DNA of 64,000 bases, taken from NCBI RefSeq assembly GCF_000382385.1, contig NZ_KB908319.1, positions 372,001 to 436,000 on the forward strand, written 5' to 3'. Shown piece by piece: positions 7,976 through 15,822 of the stretch; positions within the stretch are counted from its first letter, which is position 1; each line of letters starts with the position of its first letter. Origin of the DNA: Segatella maculosa DSM 19339 = JCM 15638 (GTDB lineage Bacteria > Bacteroidota > Bacteroidia > Bacteroidales > Bacteroidaceae). The position numbers and the translations under genes were made by a program. The notes beneath the pieces were generated by a model. The model saw nothing but the letters and a program-made list of their open reading frames with translations, was not told the DNA's origin and did no database searches.

Positions 7976-8944
7976 TTAATGCTGCCGTTCATCATCAGAT
8001 GAAGTTCCTTTCGACCTATATTCACCACCATAGAGGGGCTGAAGAAGAGGATTTGGCTGGTCATGGTACCTTTTATATGCCTTAGGTGACATGCCTGACC
8101 GTTGTTTAAAGAAGTTTGTGAAGGCCGATTGGTCGCTGAAATGAAGCTCAAAAGCTATTTCTCCGATGGTTTTATCAGTCATTTGGAGCAACTTACAGGC
8201 CTCTCCATAAAGGAAACTCTGCAAATATCCGTTGACAGTATTGCCCGAAACCTCTTTCACAATGCGTGAAAGATAGGTCGAAGTGATGTTCATTCGGTCA
8301 GCATAAAAGTTGATTTGGCGTTGCTGTTTGAAGTGATTTGATGCCAAATGGATAAAGATTTTGAAAATGTTTTCCTTGTGTTTCATGTCGTGAAGTCCGG
8401 CATTTTGATAGCCAATAAGCTCGCGAATGTGCATCTGCATCAAGTGAATCAGGAAACCAAGCATCTCTTTTTTGTAGGCATGGGGCTGGCCGATGGTACG
8501 CTCTATCTGCGTGATGATGCCCGCAAACTCAGAGGTTTGCGTTTCACTCAGTGTCTTATAAAAACAGGTATTGAGCAGGTTCAGGGCGAAAGCATCGCGC
8601 AGATTGTCGTCGTTTTCCACCATATCGTCATAAAATGTAGCCTCAACGAAAAGGAAACAGCCTTCGAACGCATTGCTGCAACTGATGAAATCGGTGTGCT
8701 GCATGGGCGAGGTGCGCAAAATACTATGCTGTTCCAAGCGCACGTTTTGGCCGTCGATGCACACTTCGGCCTCTCCATCAATGAGCAGAAACACGGCATA
8801 AAAGTGAACAACATGCAGCTGTTTCATCAGCAAGGCGAATGTAGTTTTGTTGACAACTGCCGTCGCCACGACCGAACCAAAGGCCGTTGTGATGCCATTA
8901 TGCCTGACAAAGTCGGGCAGACTATGCTGTTTTTCGCTTTTCAT
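7976..8944 (-). CDS. AraC-family transcriptional regulator
   Basis: A cytoplasmic DNA-binding regulator of 322 residues. The N-terminal half (to about residue 180) is a cupin-like sensing domain. The C-terminal 100 residues carry two helix-turn-helix motifs, with the family features FYADRMNITSTYLSRIVKE and IGEIAFELHFSDQSAFTNFF...GMSPKAYKR. Its ATG overlaps the stop of the GtrA gene by four bases (ATGA), so it is the last gene of the seven-gene envelope operon and is made together with it. The ligand is unknown; it may feed back on the operon or act elsewhere. Confidence 0.93.
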   Translation of the reverse strand: MKSEKQHSLPDFVRHNGITTAFGSVVATAVVNKTTFALLMKQLHVVHFYAVFLLIDGEAEVCIDGQNVRLEQHSILRTSPMQHTDFISCSNAFEGCFLFVEATFYDDMVENDDNLRDAFALNLLNTCFYKTLSETQTSEFAGIITQIERTIGQPHAYKKEMLGFLIHLMQMHIRELIGYQNAGLHDMKHKENIFKIFIHLASNHFKQQRQINFYADRMNITSTYLSRIVKEVSGNTVNGYLQSFLYGEACKLLQMTDKTIGEIAFELHFSDQSAFTNFFKQRSGMSPKAYKRYHDQPNPLLQPLYGGEYRSKGTSSDDERQH

Positions 8945-9345
8945 CGCTTGAGAAAGAACCTTACAAGTAGGAAGTTGATTGGCACACAGACGCAGAACAT
9001 GGGAACAGGTGCCAGCTTTTCGCTGAACCCCAAAGCCATAAAGAGATGCAACATGACGATTTGAAGCCCATAATTAATAAGGTGGCTCAAGGCAAAACCG
9101 GCCCCATGACGGGCATTGGTCTTTACTTTAAAGGTGTAACGTGTGCTGGCTACGAAGTTAAAAAGGAAGCTAACGGCATAGCCAATGGTGTTGGATAGCG
9201 TGGGAGAAACGGCATAAAGCATCAGTAGATAGACGCCATACTGTATCAAGGTGGCCACACCTCCGACAATACCAAAGCGCACTATCTCGCCAATCTGCTG
9301 TCTGCGCTTAGGTTCTAAAGGGTTTGTAATGAGCTTCATCGGCAT
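8941..9345 (-). CDS. GtrA-family membrane protein
   Basis: A 134-residue protein with four predicted transmembrane helices and the GtrA/DPMS features IGEIVRFGIVGGVATLIQY at the N-terminus and a central NFVASTRYTF. Family members are proposed flippases or anchors for polyprenyl-phosphate-linked sugars (for example GtrA in O-antigen glucosylation and Rv3789 in mycobacterial arabinan synthesis). The gene lies directly after a polyprenyl-phosphate phosphoribosyltransferase and a phosphatase, which supports handling of a polyprenyl-phosphoryl pentose. The first ATG (9345) overlaps the end of the HAD gene by 38 bp; ATG 9339 is an alternative. Confidence 0.9.
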   Translation of the reverse strand: MPMKLITNPLEPKRRQQIGEIVRFGIVGGVATLIQYGVYLLMLYAVSPTLSNTIGYAVSFLFNFVASTRYTFKVKTNARHGAGFALSHLINYGLQIVMLHLFMALGFSEKLAPVPMFCVCVPINFLLVRFFLKR

Positions 9346-9895
9346 ATTTTAGCATTTCATAGTCGCCCCGGCTGTCGCCAAAGGCAATGATATTCAGTTC
9401 CGACCGGGGCGAGGTGAGCACGCGCTCTATGCGGTTCACCTTCTCTCGGCCATAGCAATTAGGGGTTATAAAACGTCCTGTCAAGAGACCATTCAGCACT
9501 TCTATCTGCGTTCCGACAACCTTTATGTCGGGCAAGAACGGCCTGACCCAATTGTCAATGCTGGCACTTACCACACAGACCTCGCCTTTCTTCCGGGCCT
9601 CGGCAATCATTTCCAAGGCCTTGGGACGCAGCAAATGGCGGTTAACGGCAGCGAAGTTGCGACACAATTCATCGAAAACTTCAATCGCCATTCCTTTGAA
9701 ATAGTAAGCAAAAATACGCTGTTTAGCCTTCCAATTCGGGTAGAGATGCAACTTCATCAATACTAAAATCGGACTGAAAAGCAGGAAACCAAAGAGCCAT
9801 TCCCATGTGCCCTTGGCATGGCGTATCACCTCAATAAACGTGTCTTTTGTGGTGATTGTGCCGTCAAAATCAAAGAGATAAACCGTCTTTTTCAT
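9308..9895 (-). CDS. HAD-IB family phosphatase
   Basis: A 195-residue cytosolic haloacid-dehalogenase hydrolase. Motif I is FDFDGTI with D9 as nucleophile and D11 as acid/base; motif II is VVSAS; motif IV is FGDSRGDYEML. The start at 9895 overlaps the UbiA stop by one base (TGATG); an upstream in-frame start would overlap UbiA for 42 more bases and is less likely. Placed between a UbiA-type phosphoribosyltransferase and GtrA, it is a good candidate for removing the 5-phosphate from polyprenyl-phosphoryl-5-phosphoribose. That substrate is inferred; a phosphoserine-phosphatase-like role cannot be excluded. Confidence 0.88.
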   Translation of the reverse strand: MKKTVYLFDFDGTITTKDTFIEVIRHAKGTWEWLFGFLLFSPILVLMKLHLYPNWKAKQRIFAYYFKGMAIEVFDELCRNFAAVNRHLLRPKALEMIAEARKKGEVCVVSASIDNWVRPFLPDIKVVGTQIEVLNGLLTGRFITPNCYGREKVNRIERVLTSPRSELNIIAFGDSRGDYEMLKYADEAHYKPFRT

Positions 9896-10782
9896 CAGTT
9901 CAGCACATAGATAATCAACAAGAAAGCCAGCAACCATGCCGCAACAATGAGCTGTGTGAAGCGATCTTTGAGCAGCACCTTGGTGGGATCACCGCTCTTT
10001 TGGTCTACGACAGAGAGCTGAATGTAGCGCAATAAGCCCACAAGCACAAGGATACTCGTCAGGTAAAGATAGTCGTTGTGGAAGTTTTCTATGACTTCCG
10101 GGCTCACTGTATACATGATATAGCAGACCAAAGTGACCCCGGCTGTGATCGTAATGGCCTGATTCATGAATGTAAGGTTATAGCGAATGGTGTTCTTCCG
10201 CGGTGCTTCTCCGGTCCGTTCCATGCGAATAACGTCGTCGCGTCGCTTGGCAAAGCTCATAAAAAGTGTGATGAGGAAAGTCATAAGCACAATCCATTTG
10301 CTCAAAAGTACATGGGTTGCGAGGCCTCCGGCAAGCAAACGGAGCACGAAACCAAAGGCAACAATGCACACATCTATGATGGCATACTGCTTTAAACGGG
10401 CACAATAGGCAAGATTGAGTAGCCAGTAAAAGAGGATAACGCCGCCGGTTTCGAGCCTATGAGCAGGCAACAGGAATAGGCAAAGCATGGAAAGCACGAT
10501 ACAAAGCAGCATCAGTCCATAGGCCACGGCAACGGGAATGGCTCCCGAAGCCACAGGACGGTGACACTTCATTGGGTGACGTCGGTCATCTTCAACATCG
10601 TGAATATCGTTGAAACAATAGATGGACGACGCGGCAAAGCTATAAGAAAGGAACGTAATCAACCCTGCAATGAAGGCCTGTTCATCGAATAATCTGCCGC
10701 CAAAGAACAGCGGAAACATCACAAAGAAGTTCTTCGTCCACTGCTTCGGACGCAGAAGTCTGATGTAATCTTTAGTGTTCAT
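9895..10782 (-). CDS. UbiA-family polyprenyl-phosphate phosphoribosyltransferase (DPPR synthase-like)
   Basis: A 295-residue, multi-pass inner-membrane prenyltransferase. Two Asp-rich loops are visible: FNDIHDVEDDRRHP (N58, D59, D62, D66) and YCARLKQYAIIDV (residues 126-138), followed by AGFVLR-like FGFVLRLLAGG and KRRDD at 179-183. The first loop, the CARLK-x5-D motif and KRRDD resemble the decaprenyl-phosphate 5-phosphoribosyltransferases, which join PRPP to polyprenyl phosphate, more than menaquinone or haem prenyltransferases. The ATG overlaps the preceding acyltransferase stop (ATGA) and its stop overlaps the HAD start. Confidence 0.85.
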   Translation of the reverse strand: MNTKDYIRLLRPKQWTKNFFVMFPLFFGGRLFDEQAFIAGLITFLSYSFAASSIYCFNDIHDVEDDRRHPMKCHRPVASGAIPVAVAYGLMLLCIVLSMLCLFLLPAHRLETGGVILFYWLLNLAYCARLKQYAIIDVCIVAFGFVLRLLAGGLATHVLLSKWIVLMTFLITLFMSFAKRRDDVIRMERTGEAPRKNTIRYNLTFMNQAITITAGVTLVCYIMYTVSPEVIENFHNDYLYLTSILVLVGLLRYIQLSVVDQKSGDPTKVLLKDRFTQLIVAAWLLAFLLIIYVLN

Positions 10783-11777
10783 AGTCTTTGTTCTATTTGT
10801 TTGGAAATGAATGTTGCGGTTTTATTGAGCGCAAATGCCAACGGAAGCGTGACAACAAGGCACACAATGAAAGTCAGCCAATAGTTCCAAGCGGTCGGAA
10901 GATAGGCAAGTACGAAGTGGATATGAATGAGATAGCACTCCAAACTCAAGGCCCCGACGAACTTAAACGTGCGGTTGAACCACTTTGGTGTGCGTCGGAA
11001 GACACGGTTCAAAAGCAAGATTGTGGTGATGGTCAGCGGGATATAGAGCATACGTTCCACGTAAAGAGGAAACCGACCGTGCCGGTTTTGCTCCAAAAAG
11101 ATACAGGCAAGGAGCGTCATCACAAACATAATGACGACCATCCAGATGCCCGTTCCGTCAATACGTCGCTTACGTCGCACCATTTCTCCCATGTTGATGC
11201 CGATGAAAAAAATAGGAACACGACTCCAAAATATCTCGATATGCCCCACGGCTTGGTGAATTGGCGTGACATATTGCACCAAGATGCACCACAAAATCAT
11301 CACAACCGGGAGCCAACGATACACAGGATGCCGGCGAATAAGCTCCATATAAGCCGGCGCAAAACAGTAAAGTAGCATCGTAGCCGGGATATACCAGAAG
11401 GTAAGTTCATCGTTTAACCAAAAGTCCCAATTGAGAATGATGTCGCCAAAAAGGTCAAGCCACGCCGCAAAATCGCCTCCGTAGAAGCGCGGGATGTAGT
11501 AAAGAGAGGCCGCAATAAGCCAAGCCGGATAGACACGAAGATAGCGTCTTGCGAAGAAATGCTTTACTTCGGGCCGCTTCAGCCAAGCAAACCAAAGCCC
11601 TATTCCACTGAGGAACAAGAACATATCCACCCCTATATTGCCCATACGACGCAGTCCGAAGAACGAATCGCCTTGAGGTAAACCGACATGAAAGAGCATA
11701 ATGAACAGCATAGCGGCCCCCATCAGTTCGCCACGATAACGCGATATGTTCTCAAGTTCGATGTCCTTTATGGTCAT
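10779..11777 (-). CDS. Acyltransferase 3 family membrane protein (second)
   Basis: About 332 residues with roughly ten hydrophobic helices. The first helix carries YRGELMGAAMLFIMLFH, the Arg/His signature of acyltransferase-3 (OafA/NodX) proteins that O-acetylate or O-succinylate envelope glycans. The ATG at 11777, 13 bp after the previous stop, is chosen over a GTG at 11822 that would overlap the upstream gene by 32 bp. It ends overlapping the UbiA gene (ATGA). The acceptor is unknown, though operon context points to a surface glycan or lipid-linked sugar. Confidence 0.87.
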   Translation of the reverse strand: MTIKDIELENISRYRGELMGAAMLFIMLFHVGLPQGDSFFGLRRMGNIGVDMFLFLSGIGLWFAWLKRPEVKHFFARRYLRVYPAWLIAASLYYIPRFYGGDFAAWLDLFGDIILNWDFWLNDELTFWYIPATMLLYCFAPAYMELIRRHPVYRWLPVVMILWCILVQYVTPIHQAVGHIEIFWSRVPIFFIGINMGEMVRRKRRIDGTGIWMVVIMFVMTLLACIFLEQNRHGRFPLYVERMLYIPLTITTILLLNRVFRRTPKWFNRTFKFVGALSLECYLIHIHFVLAYLPTAWNYWLTFIVCLVVTLPLAFALNKTATFISKQIEQRL

Positions 11778-11790
11778 AGTCGGTGCGTTT

Positions 11791-12864
11791 TTATTGGATA
11801 GGTATTCGTTTGATGATCTCACGGAAAGCCCATGCCAAGCAAATACTCGTCACGATGTAGAGCAAAAGACCTGCGTAGAGGTCGCTTCCACGGCTGATTG
11901 GAATGAATATCTTACGCGTAACGGGGTGGCAGACGAACAAGGCTGCACTGATGGTTCCTGTCCAAACGAGGGCGTTGTTCACGGGATTGGCACGGGCCGA
12001 CAGCAGTTTCGCCATTGAAACGGCTGCCGTGCAGACGAAAACCGGCACGAATGTCCAGCCAATAAAGTTCATACTGAGGCCGAAAATCATGAAGAGTGAA
12101 CCCACGAACAGGGCGACATACGCCTTGAAATCAAGCGGTCGGCCATAGCGGGCATAGAGAATACCGAGGCCGAAGGGCAGCATTCCGCCCATAAAATTAT
12201 AGCGATAGCGGTTCAGTTCCTCGCTTTCTGGCCCGAAACAGCACTGCAATGCCACGCAAACTACCATCAAACCGACGGTCCACCCCCAATGTCTTCGGGC
12301 AATAAAAAGGCGGAAAATCAAATAAAGTTGCAGCATTAAACCGAAGAACCAATAGGGACCGGGCCATATAATATCATCGGGATTGGGCAGCAAGTTATTG
12401 AACATTCCAAGCATGGCCACAATGTCCAAGACCGCATAATGATGAGACTTGGGCGTCATTAGGTCTGTCATCGTGAAGGCAACGAAGCCAAGTATCATCA
12501 TCTTGAACAGCTTTTTGTAATGGTGTTGCATGAATGAAGCAACGCTTCCGAGCCCGGTTTCCTTGGCATTCCCCGTTGAATTGTCCGCCAAGGTCTCGTA
12601 TTTCATCACCAAACCATAGGCACTCAAGAACAGAAAGACAGGCACACCGTAGTGCCCAAAGAATGAAAACAGGTGCATCGGCAGCAGCAAATCGGGGGCC
12701 GAAAGCGCATGAACGAACCCGTAGGCATTGCTTTGAAAGAACTGATATTCGTTTTCTTTCACCACAGGCCCCAGCCAATGGCAGTAGTTATGCAGGAAGA
12801 TTCCGATGATGGCCAGCCCACGTATGGCGTTGCACTCGGTGCGACTCAACAGTTGTTTCTTCAT
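11791..12864 (-). CDS. Acyltransferase 3 family membrane protein (first)
   Basis: A 357-residue polytopic membrane protein. R15 and H25 in RGLAIIGIFLHNYCHW form the R-x-H motif of the first helix that is typical of acyltransferase-3 enzymes. A second conserved stretch, GHYGVPVFLFLSAYGLVMK, matches the family's FF-x-LSG region. Its ATG overlaps the stop of the phosphoethanolamine transferase-like gene by four bases. Two different acyltransferases in a row suggest two acyl decorations or two acceptors. Donor and acceptor are not visible from sequence. Confidence 0.87.
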   Translation of the reverse strand: MKKQLLSRTECNAIRGLAIIGIFLHNYCHWLGPVVKENEYQFFQSNAYGFVHALSAPDLLLPMHLFSFFGHYGVPVFLFLSAYGLVMKYETLADNSTGNAKETGLGSVASFMQHHYKKLFKMMILGFVAFTMTDLMTPKSHHYAVLDIVAMLGMFNNLLPNPDDIIWPGPYWFFGLMLQLYLIFRLFIARRHWGWTVGLMVVCVALQCCFGPESEELNRYRYNFMGGMLPFGLGILYARYGRPLDFKAYVALFVGSLFMIFGLSMNFIGWTFVPVFVCTAAVSMAKLLSARANPVNNALVWTGTISAALFVCHPVTRKIFIPISRGSDLYAGLLLYIVTSICLAWAFREIIKRIPIQ

Positions 12865-14690
12865 CTTTGCGTTCTTTTATCCTTGAAATGGGCCTCGCGC
12901 AACTTGTCATAATCCGCGTAACCTTTAAGGAGTCGCGGTCTCATTTCATCGTATTTGTCACTCAAAACATTGTATTCCGGGTGGTAGCCCTTGGTTATGC
13001 CCGCCAAATAAAGCAACATGTGAGGCAAGGCATCGGTCATCAAGCGACGATTTCGGGCCAAGACAATCTCTCGAAACAGCTCCGGTCGCCGGTGAACATA
13101 GCGGGGGGAACAGTAAATCCAAAATGGTATTTCGAACTCATAATGGGCCAATGGCCAGTCGATGACAGCCGAATGGTTGCGGCAGATGAAGCCCCTTGAG
13201 CCCTCATAGCACTCTTCTCCGTGGTCGGGCATATAGATAACGATGGCGTCTTTACGCTCAAACCGCTTGCAAATCCGGTCGACTATCGAGTCATTATAGC
13301 GCACGGCGTTGTCGTAATAGCTCAACACAGTGCGTTGTTTTTCGGAGAGTTCGGGCCGTTTTTCAATGTAATCGTCGGCAAAGAACTTGAATTGTCGCTT
13401 CGGACAACGCGTGCGATAGTTCACATGTTGGCCTATTAAGTGGAAGATAATGAGGTTCGGTCCCTTGCAATCTATCCTGCCTTGCTTCACAAAATCATCG
13501 TAATCGGCCAGCAAATCTTCATCGAATAAATGCAGTTTTTCATTGCGCAAGTCGAATTGTTCCTTGTTTAATGCGGGGTTATTCAGGAAGAACCCGCCGC
13601 TAAAGTCATATACGGCAGCGTTGGCTTCTGGCAGGAATTGATTCGTAAGAAAGGTGACTTTGTAACCCGCTTTTCGGAATATTTCGGGGAAAAGTGGGTA
13701 ATCACACCATGCCCCCGGCAGCCCTTTTACGTACAAAGAGAACACATTTTTGAACACAAAACTCGTCAAATTCCATGGCGATACCACGTCGGTAAACGGT
13801 ACAAGAAGGCCTTTTTTCGCACGCCATATCTGCCTTGGTGTGGTCGGCATGAAGTAACCATACTGTTGAGAATGATGCTTTCCGTAGCTCTCACCAATGA
13901 TAAGTACGATGTTAGGTGACCGGAATGAGCAGCTATCCACCTGCACTTTGGCAGCCGCTTTCACGAGTTGTTCGATTTGTTTTGCGGCCAATTTGTTGGC
14001 ATAGATGCTGAAGACAAGTCGGCTCATCGGCGTATAAAGCACGGCATGGTCTTTCTCCGTGAGCGTGTGTTCCACCTCTCCAATCGTCTTACCGCGCATC
14101 AGTTGCCATGTCTTTTCCTTGTTCTGGGCCGACGCTATGGCTCCCCAAACCACCATACATAGCGTGAGCAAGCCCCCCAAAGCATCATATTCGGGCTTCG
14201 TGTTCAGGCGCAACATCGGTTTGAAGCGGGGAATGAAGGCCAAAAGAACGTTGATGGCGACCAAAAGCAGTAGCCAGCCCACGTTGCTGAAGACAAAATC
14301 AGAAACGTCGAGCGCTGAAATGAAGTCCCAAGCCTCGCGCCCATTGGTCTCGCCCACCAGCATCAACATCGACGGATTGAGCGTCGAACCGAAGCTGACA
14401 AAGCAATACGCGTCGACAAGGGCCACGCTATATAATATAAGGTATAGGCACAATCGCACCCACTTGCGCCCTTTCGAGGGTACAAGCATCAGCAACAGGC
14501 ACAAGAAATAAAGGTCGATGAACAGCTCCGTGTACAGATTTTGATACACTTCGGCCCCTTTGAAAGGAGGCAGCGTCACCCATGCACACACGCAACCCAG
14601 CACATACATCATCACAAAAAACAATGCATTGGCCTTAACGGGGCTGAATATCTTGGCGCATAGACGGCTCAACAGCTTCGCAATCTTCAT
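12861..14690 (-). CDS. Phosphoethanolamine transferase-like sulfatase-fold membrane protein
   Basis: A 609-residue EptA/OpgE/LtaS-type enzyme. Several transmembrane helices occupy roughly the first 190 residues, and a periplasmic alkaline-phosphatase-fold domain follows. IIGES-YGKHHSQQYGY (about 265-279) contains the nucleophile position, S268 in place of the usual Thr; HLIGQH (H417, H422) and MPDHGEE (D489, H490) are metal ligands. The family transfers phosphoethanolamine or a similar phospho-head group onto lipid A or glycans. ATG 14690 is preferred because it starts a normal n-region and a strong promoter ends 17 bp upstream. First gene of the seven-gene operon. Confidence 0.85.
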   Translation of the reverse strand: MKIAKLLSRLCAKIFSPVKANALFFVMMYVLGCVCAWVTLPPFKGAEVYQNLYTELFIDLYFLCLLLMLVPSKGRKWVRLCLYLILYSVALVDAYCFVSFGSTLNPSMLMLVGETNGREAWDFISALDVSDFVFSNVGWLLLLVAINVLLAFIPRFKPMLRLNTKPEYDALGGLLTLCMVVWGAIASAQNKEKTWQLMRGKTIGEVEHTLTEKDHAVLYTPMSRLVFSIYANKLAAKQIEQLVKAAAKVQVDSCSFRSPNIVLIIGESYGKHHSQQYGYFMPTTPRQIWRAKKGLLVPFTDVVSPWNLTSFVFKNVFSLYVKGLPGAWCDYPLFPEIFRKAGYKVTFLTNQFLPEANAAVYDFSGGFFLNNPALNKEQFDLRNEKLHLFDEDLLADYDDFVKQGRIDCKGPNLIIFHLIGQHVNYRTRCPKRQFKFFADDYIEKRPELSEKQRTVLSYYDNAVRYNDSIVDRICKRFERKDAIVIYMPDHGEECYEGSRGFICRNHSAVIDWPLAHYEFEIPFWIYCSPRYVHRRPELFREIVLARNRRLMTDALPHMLLYLAGITKGYHPEYNVLSDKYDEMRPRLLKGYADYDKLREAHFKDKRTQR

Positions 14691-14707
14691 CAAATCGTTA
14701 TTTTCTG

Positions 14708-14738
14708 CAAAGGTAGTGCAAACGAAGCAAACATCAAA
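14708..14738 (-). promoter_or_regulatory. Consensus promoter of the envelope operon
   Basis: On the minus strand TTTG (14735-14738), a 19-bp spacer and TACCTTTG (14708-14715) match the Bacteroidetes housekeeping consensus exactly. It sits directly upstream of the phosphoethanolamine transferase-like gene. Confidence 0.75.
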
Positions 14739-14835
14739 GTAAAAAGCAAAAGAAGTGCTTTTTACTTTGTATTTGTGAGTGCAGCCTAACTTATCTAAAG
14801 GTAGTGCAAACGAAGCAAACAGCAAAGTAAAAAGC
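14709..14835 (-). repeat. 39-bp direct repeat with hairpins over the promoter
   Basis: The 39 bp at 14709-14747 recur at 14797-14835 with one mismatch, offset by 88 bp. Both copies run into an inverted repeat CAAAGTAAAAAGC/GCTTTTTACTTTG. The distal copy has TACCTTTA instead of TACCTTTG, so its -7 box is damaged. Confidence 0.7.
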
Positions 14836-14877
14836 GTTTTCTTTTACTTTGAAGACCGAAACCCATGCCATTCGCAT

Positions 14878-14968
14878 GTAGGGACGCACGGCTCGTGCGT
14901 CCGTTCAGTGAGAATTGAAAGCAAATAGTATGGTTGATGGAGCGGACGCACGAGCCGTGCGTCCCTAC
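14878..14968. repeat. 91-bp inverted-repeat element (MITE-like)
   Basis: This has the same arms and the same 33-bp spacer as 3766-3856. The flanking GCAT and ATGC are also kept. Confidence 0.75.
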
Positions 14969-15040
14969 ATGCAATCAAGGTGCTTCGTTATATCATTCGT
15001 ATTGACAATCAATTACTTATGCCTCACGTTTCAATCTCAG

Positions 15041-15106
15041 CCATATTGGCGCGCAATATGGCTCATTTTGCACGGTAATCTCACCCATATTACGCGCCAA
15101 TAGGAC
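15041..15106. repeat. 22-bp dyad array, 3 units (family B)
   Basis: Units start at 15041, 15063 and 15085, each 22 bp. The first, CCATATTGGCGCGCAATATG plus GC, is the most symmetric copy in the window. CAATCTCAG and TGAGATTG flank the array. Confidence 0.8.
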
Positions 15107-15191
15107 TGAGATTGAAAAATAGGAATACGTAGTTCGTGCATCTATTTAATAGAGACTGGAGCGCATTCGTTCGTTCCTTTTAACGAATTTG

Positions 15192-15224
15192 GTTGCAGAT
15201 GTATCGTTTTTTTTCTTAACTTTG
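15192..15224 (+). promoter_or_regulatory. tdk promoter
   Basis: GTTG (15192-15195), a 21-bp spacer and TAACTTTG (15217-15224) fit the Bacteroidetes consensus. The -7 box ends 8 bp before the first ATG, so the leader must be a few bases at most. Confidence 0.6.
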
Positions 15225-15232
15225 CAACTGTT

Positions 15233-15817
15233 ATGATGGAAAACCTGATAGGAGAAGCGCATCGTCCGGGCCGAATCGAGGTGGTTTGCGGTTCAATGTT
15301 CTCGGGAAAGACCGAAGAACTCATTCGAAGAATGAAGCGAGCTAAGTTTGCCAAGCAGCGTGTTGAAATCTTTAAGCCAACCGTTGACACCCGTTATTCG
15401 GACGAAGATGTGGTCAGTCACGACCAAAACGCTATTCATTCGACACCCATAGACGCCTCGGGAGCGATATTGTTGCTGGCCTCCGACATTGATGTCGTGG
15501 GCATTGACGAGGCCCAGTTCCTTGACGATGGCCTCGTAGACGTGTGCAATGAACTGGCAAACAGGGGCGTTCGGGTCATCATTGCAGGCTTGGACATGGA
15601 CTATAAAGGCGTGCCTTTTGGCCCCATTCCGGCCCTTTGTGCCATCGCCGACGAGGTAACAAAGGTGCATGCCATCTGTGTCAGATGCGGAGCCTTGGCC
15701 TATGTGAGCCACCGTTTGGTCAACAATGACCATCGGGTGCTGCTGGGTGAAAAGGAAGAATACGAGCCGTTGTGCCGCGACTGCTATCAGAAAGCATTGA
15801 AAGAAGAAAGGAAATAA
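15233..15817 (+). CDS. tdk: Thymidine kinase
   Basis: A 194-residue salvage enzyme that phosphorylates thymidine with ATP. Walker A is GSMFSGKT (residues 20-27), the magnesium/Walker B site is GIDEAQF, and the lasso region reads [12 protein letters not shown]. Two CxxC pairs (CVRCG and CRDC) form the structural zinc site, as in type II (human TK1-like) enzymes. ATG at 15233 and 15236 are adjacent; given the promoter position the second may be the true start. The PerM gene follows after 5 bp, suggesting an operon. Confidence 0.97.
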   Translation: MMENLIGEAHRPGRIEVVCGSMFSGKTEELIRRMKRAKFAKQRVEIFKPTVDTRYSDEDVVSHDQNAIHSTPIDASGAILLLASDIDVVGIDEAQFLDDGLVDVCNELANRGVRVIIAGLDMDYKGVPFGPIPALCAIADEVTKVHAICVRCGALAYVSHRLVNNDHRVLLGEKEEYEPLCRDCYQKALKEERK

Positions 15818-15822
15818 GAGTT

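Larger units (their letters stand above)
14874..15159. mobile_element. ~285-bp composite intergenic repeat, copy 2
   Basis: It is collinear with 3762-4047: inverted-repeat element, identical-length linker, three 22-bp units, then the GAATACG-AGTTCGTGCATC tail. Substitutions are scattered throughout and spacing is kept, which indicates one ancestral element copied to two sites over 11 kb apart. It encodes no protein. Confidence 0.75.
14691..15232. other. Intergenic region with duplicated promoter and composite repeat
   Basis: This gap between the divergent envelope operon and tdk holds the operon promoter, a second copy of the 39 bp around it, composite repeat copy 2, and the tdk promoter. 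No protein-coding gene is seen. Confidence 0.7.
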
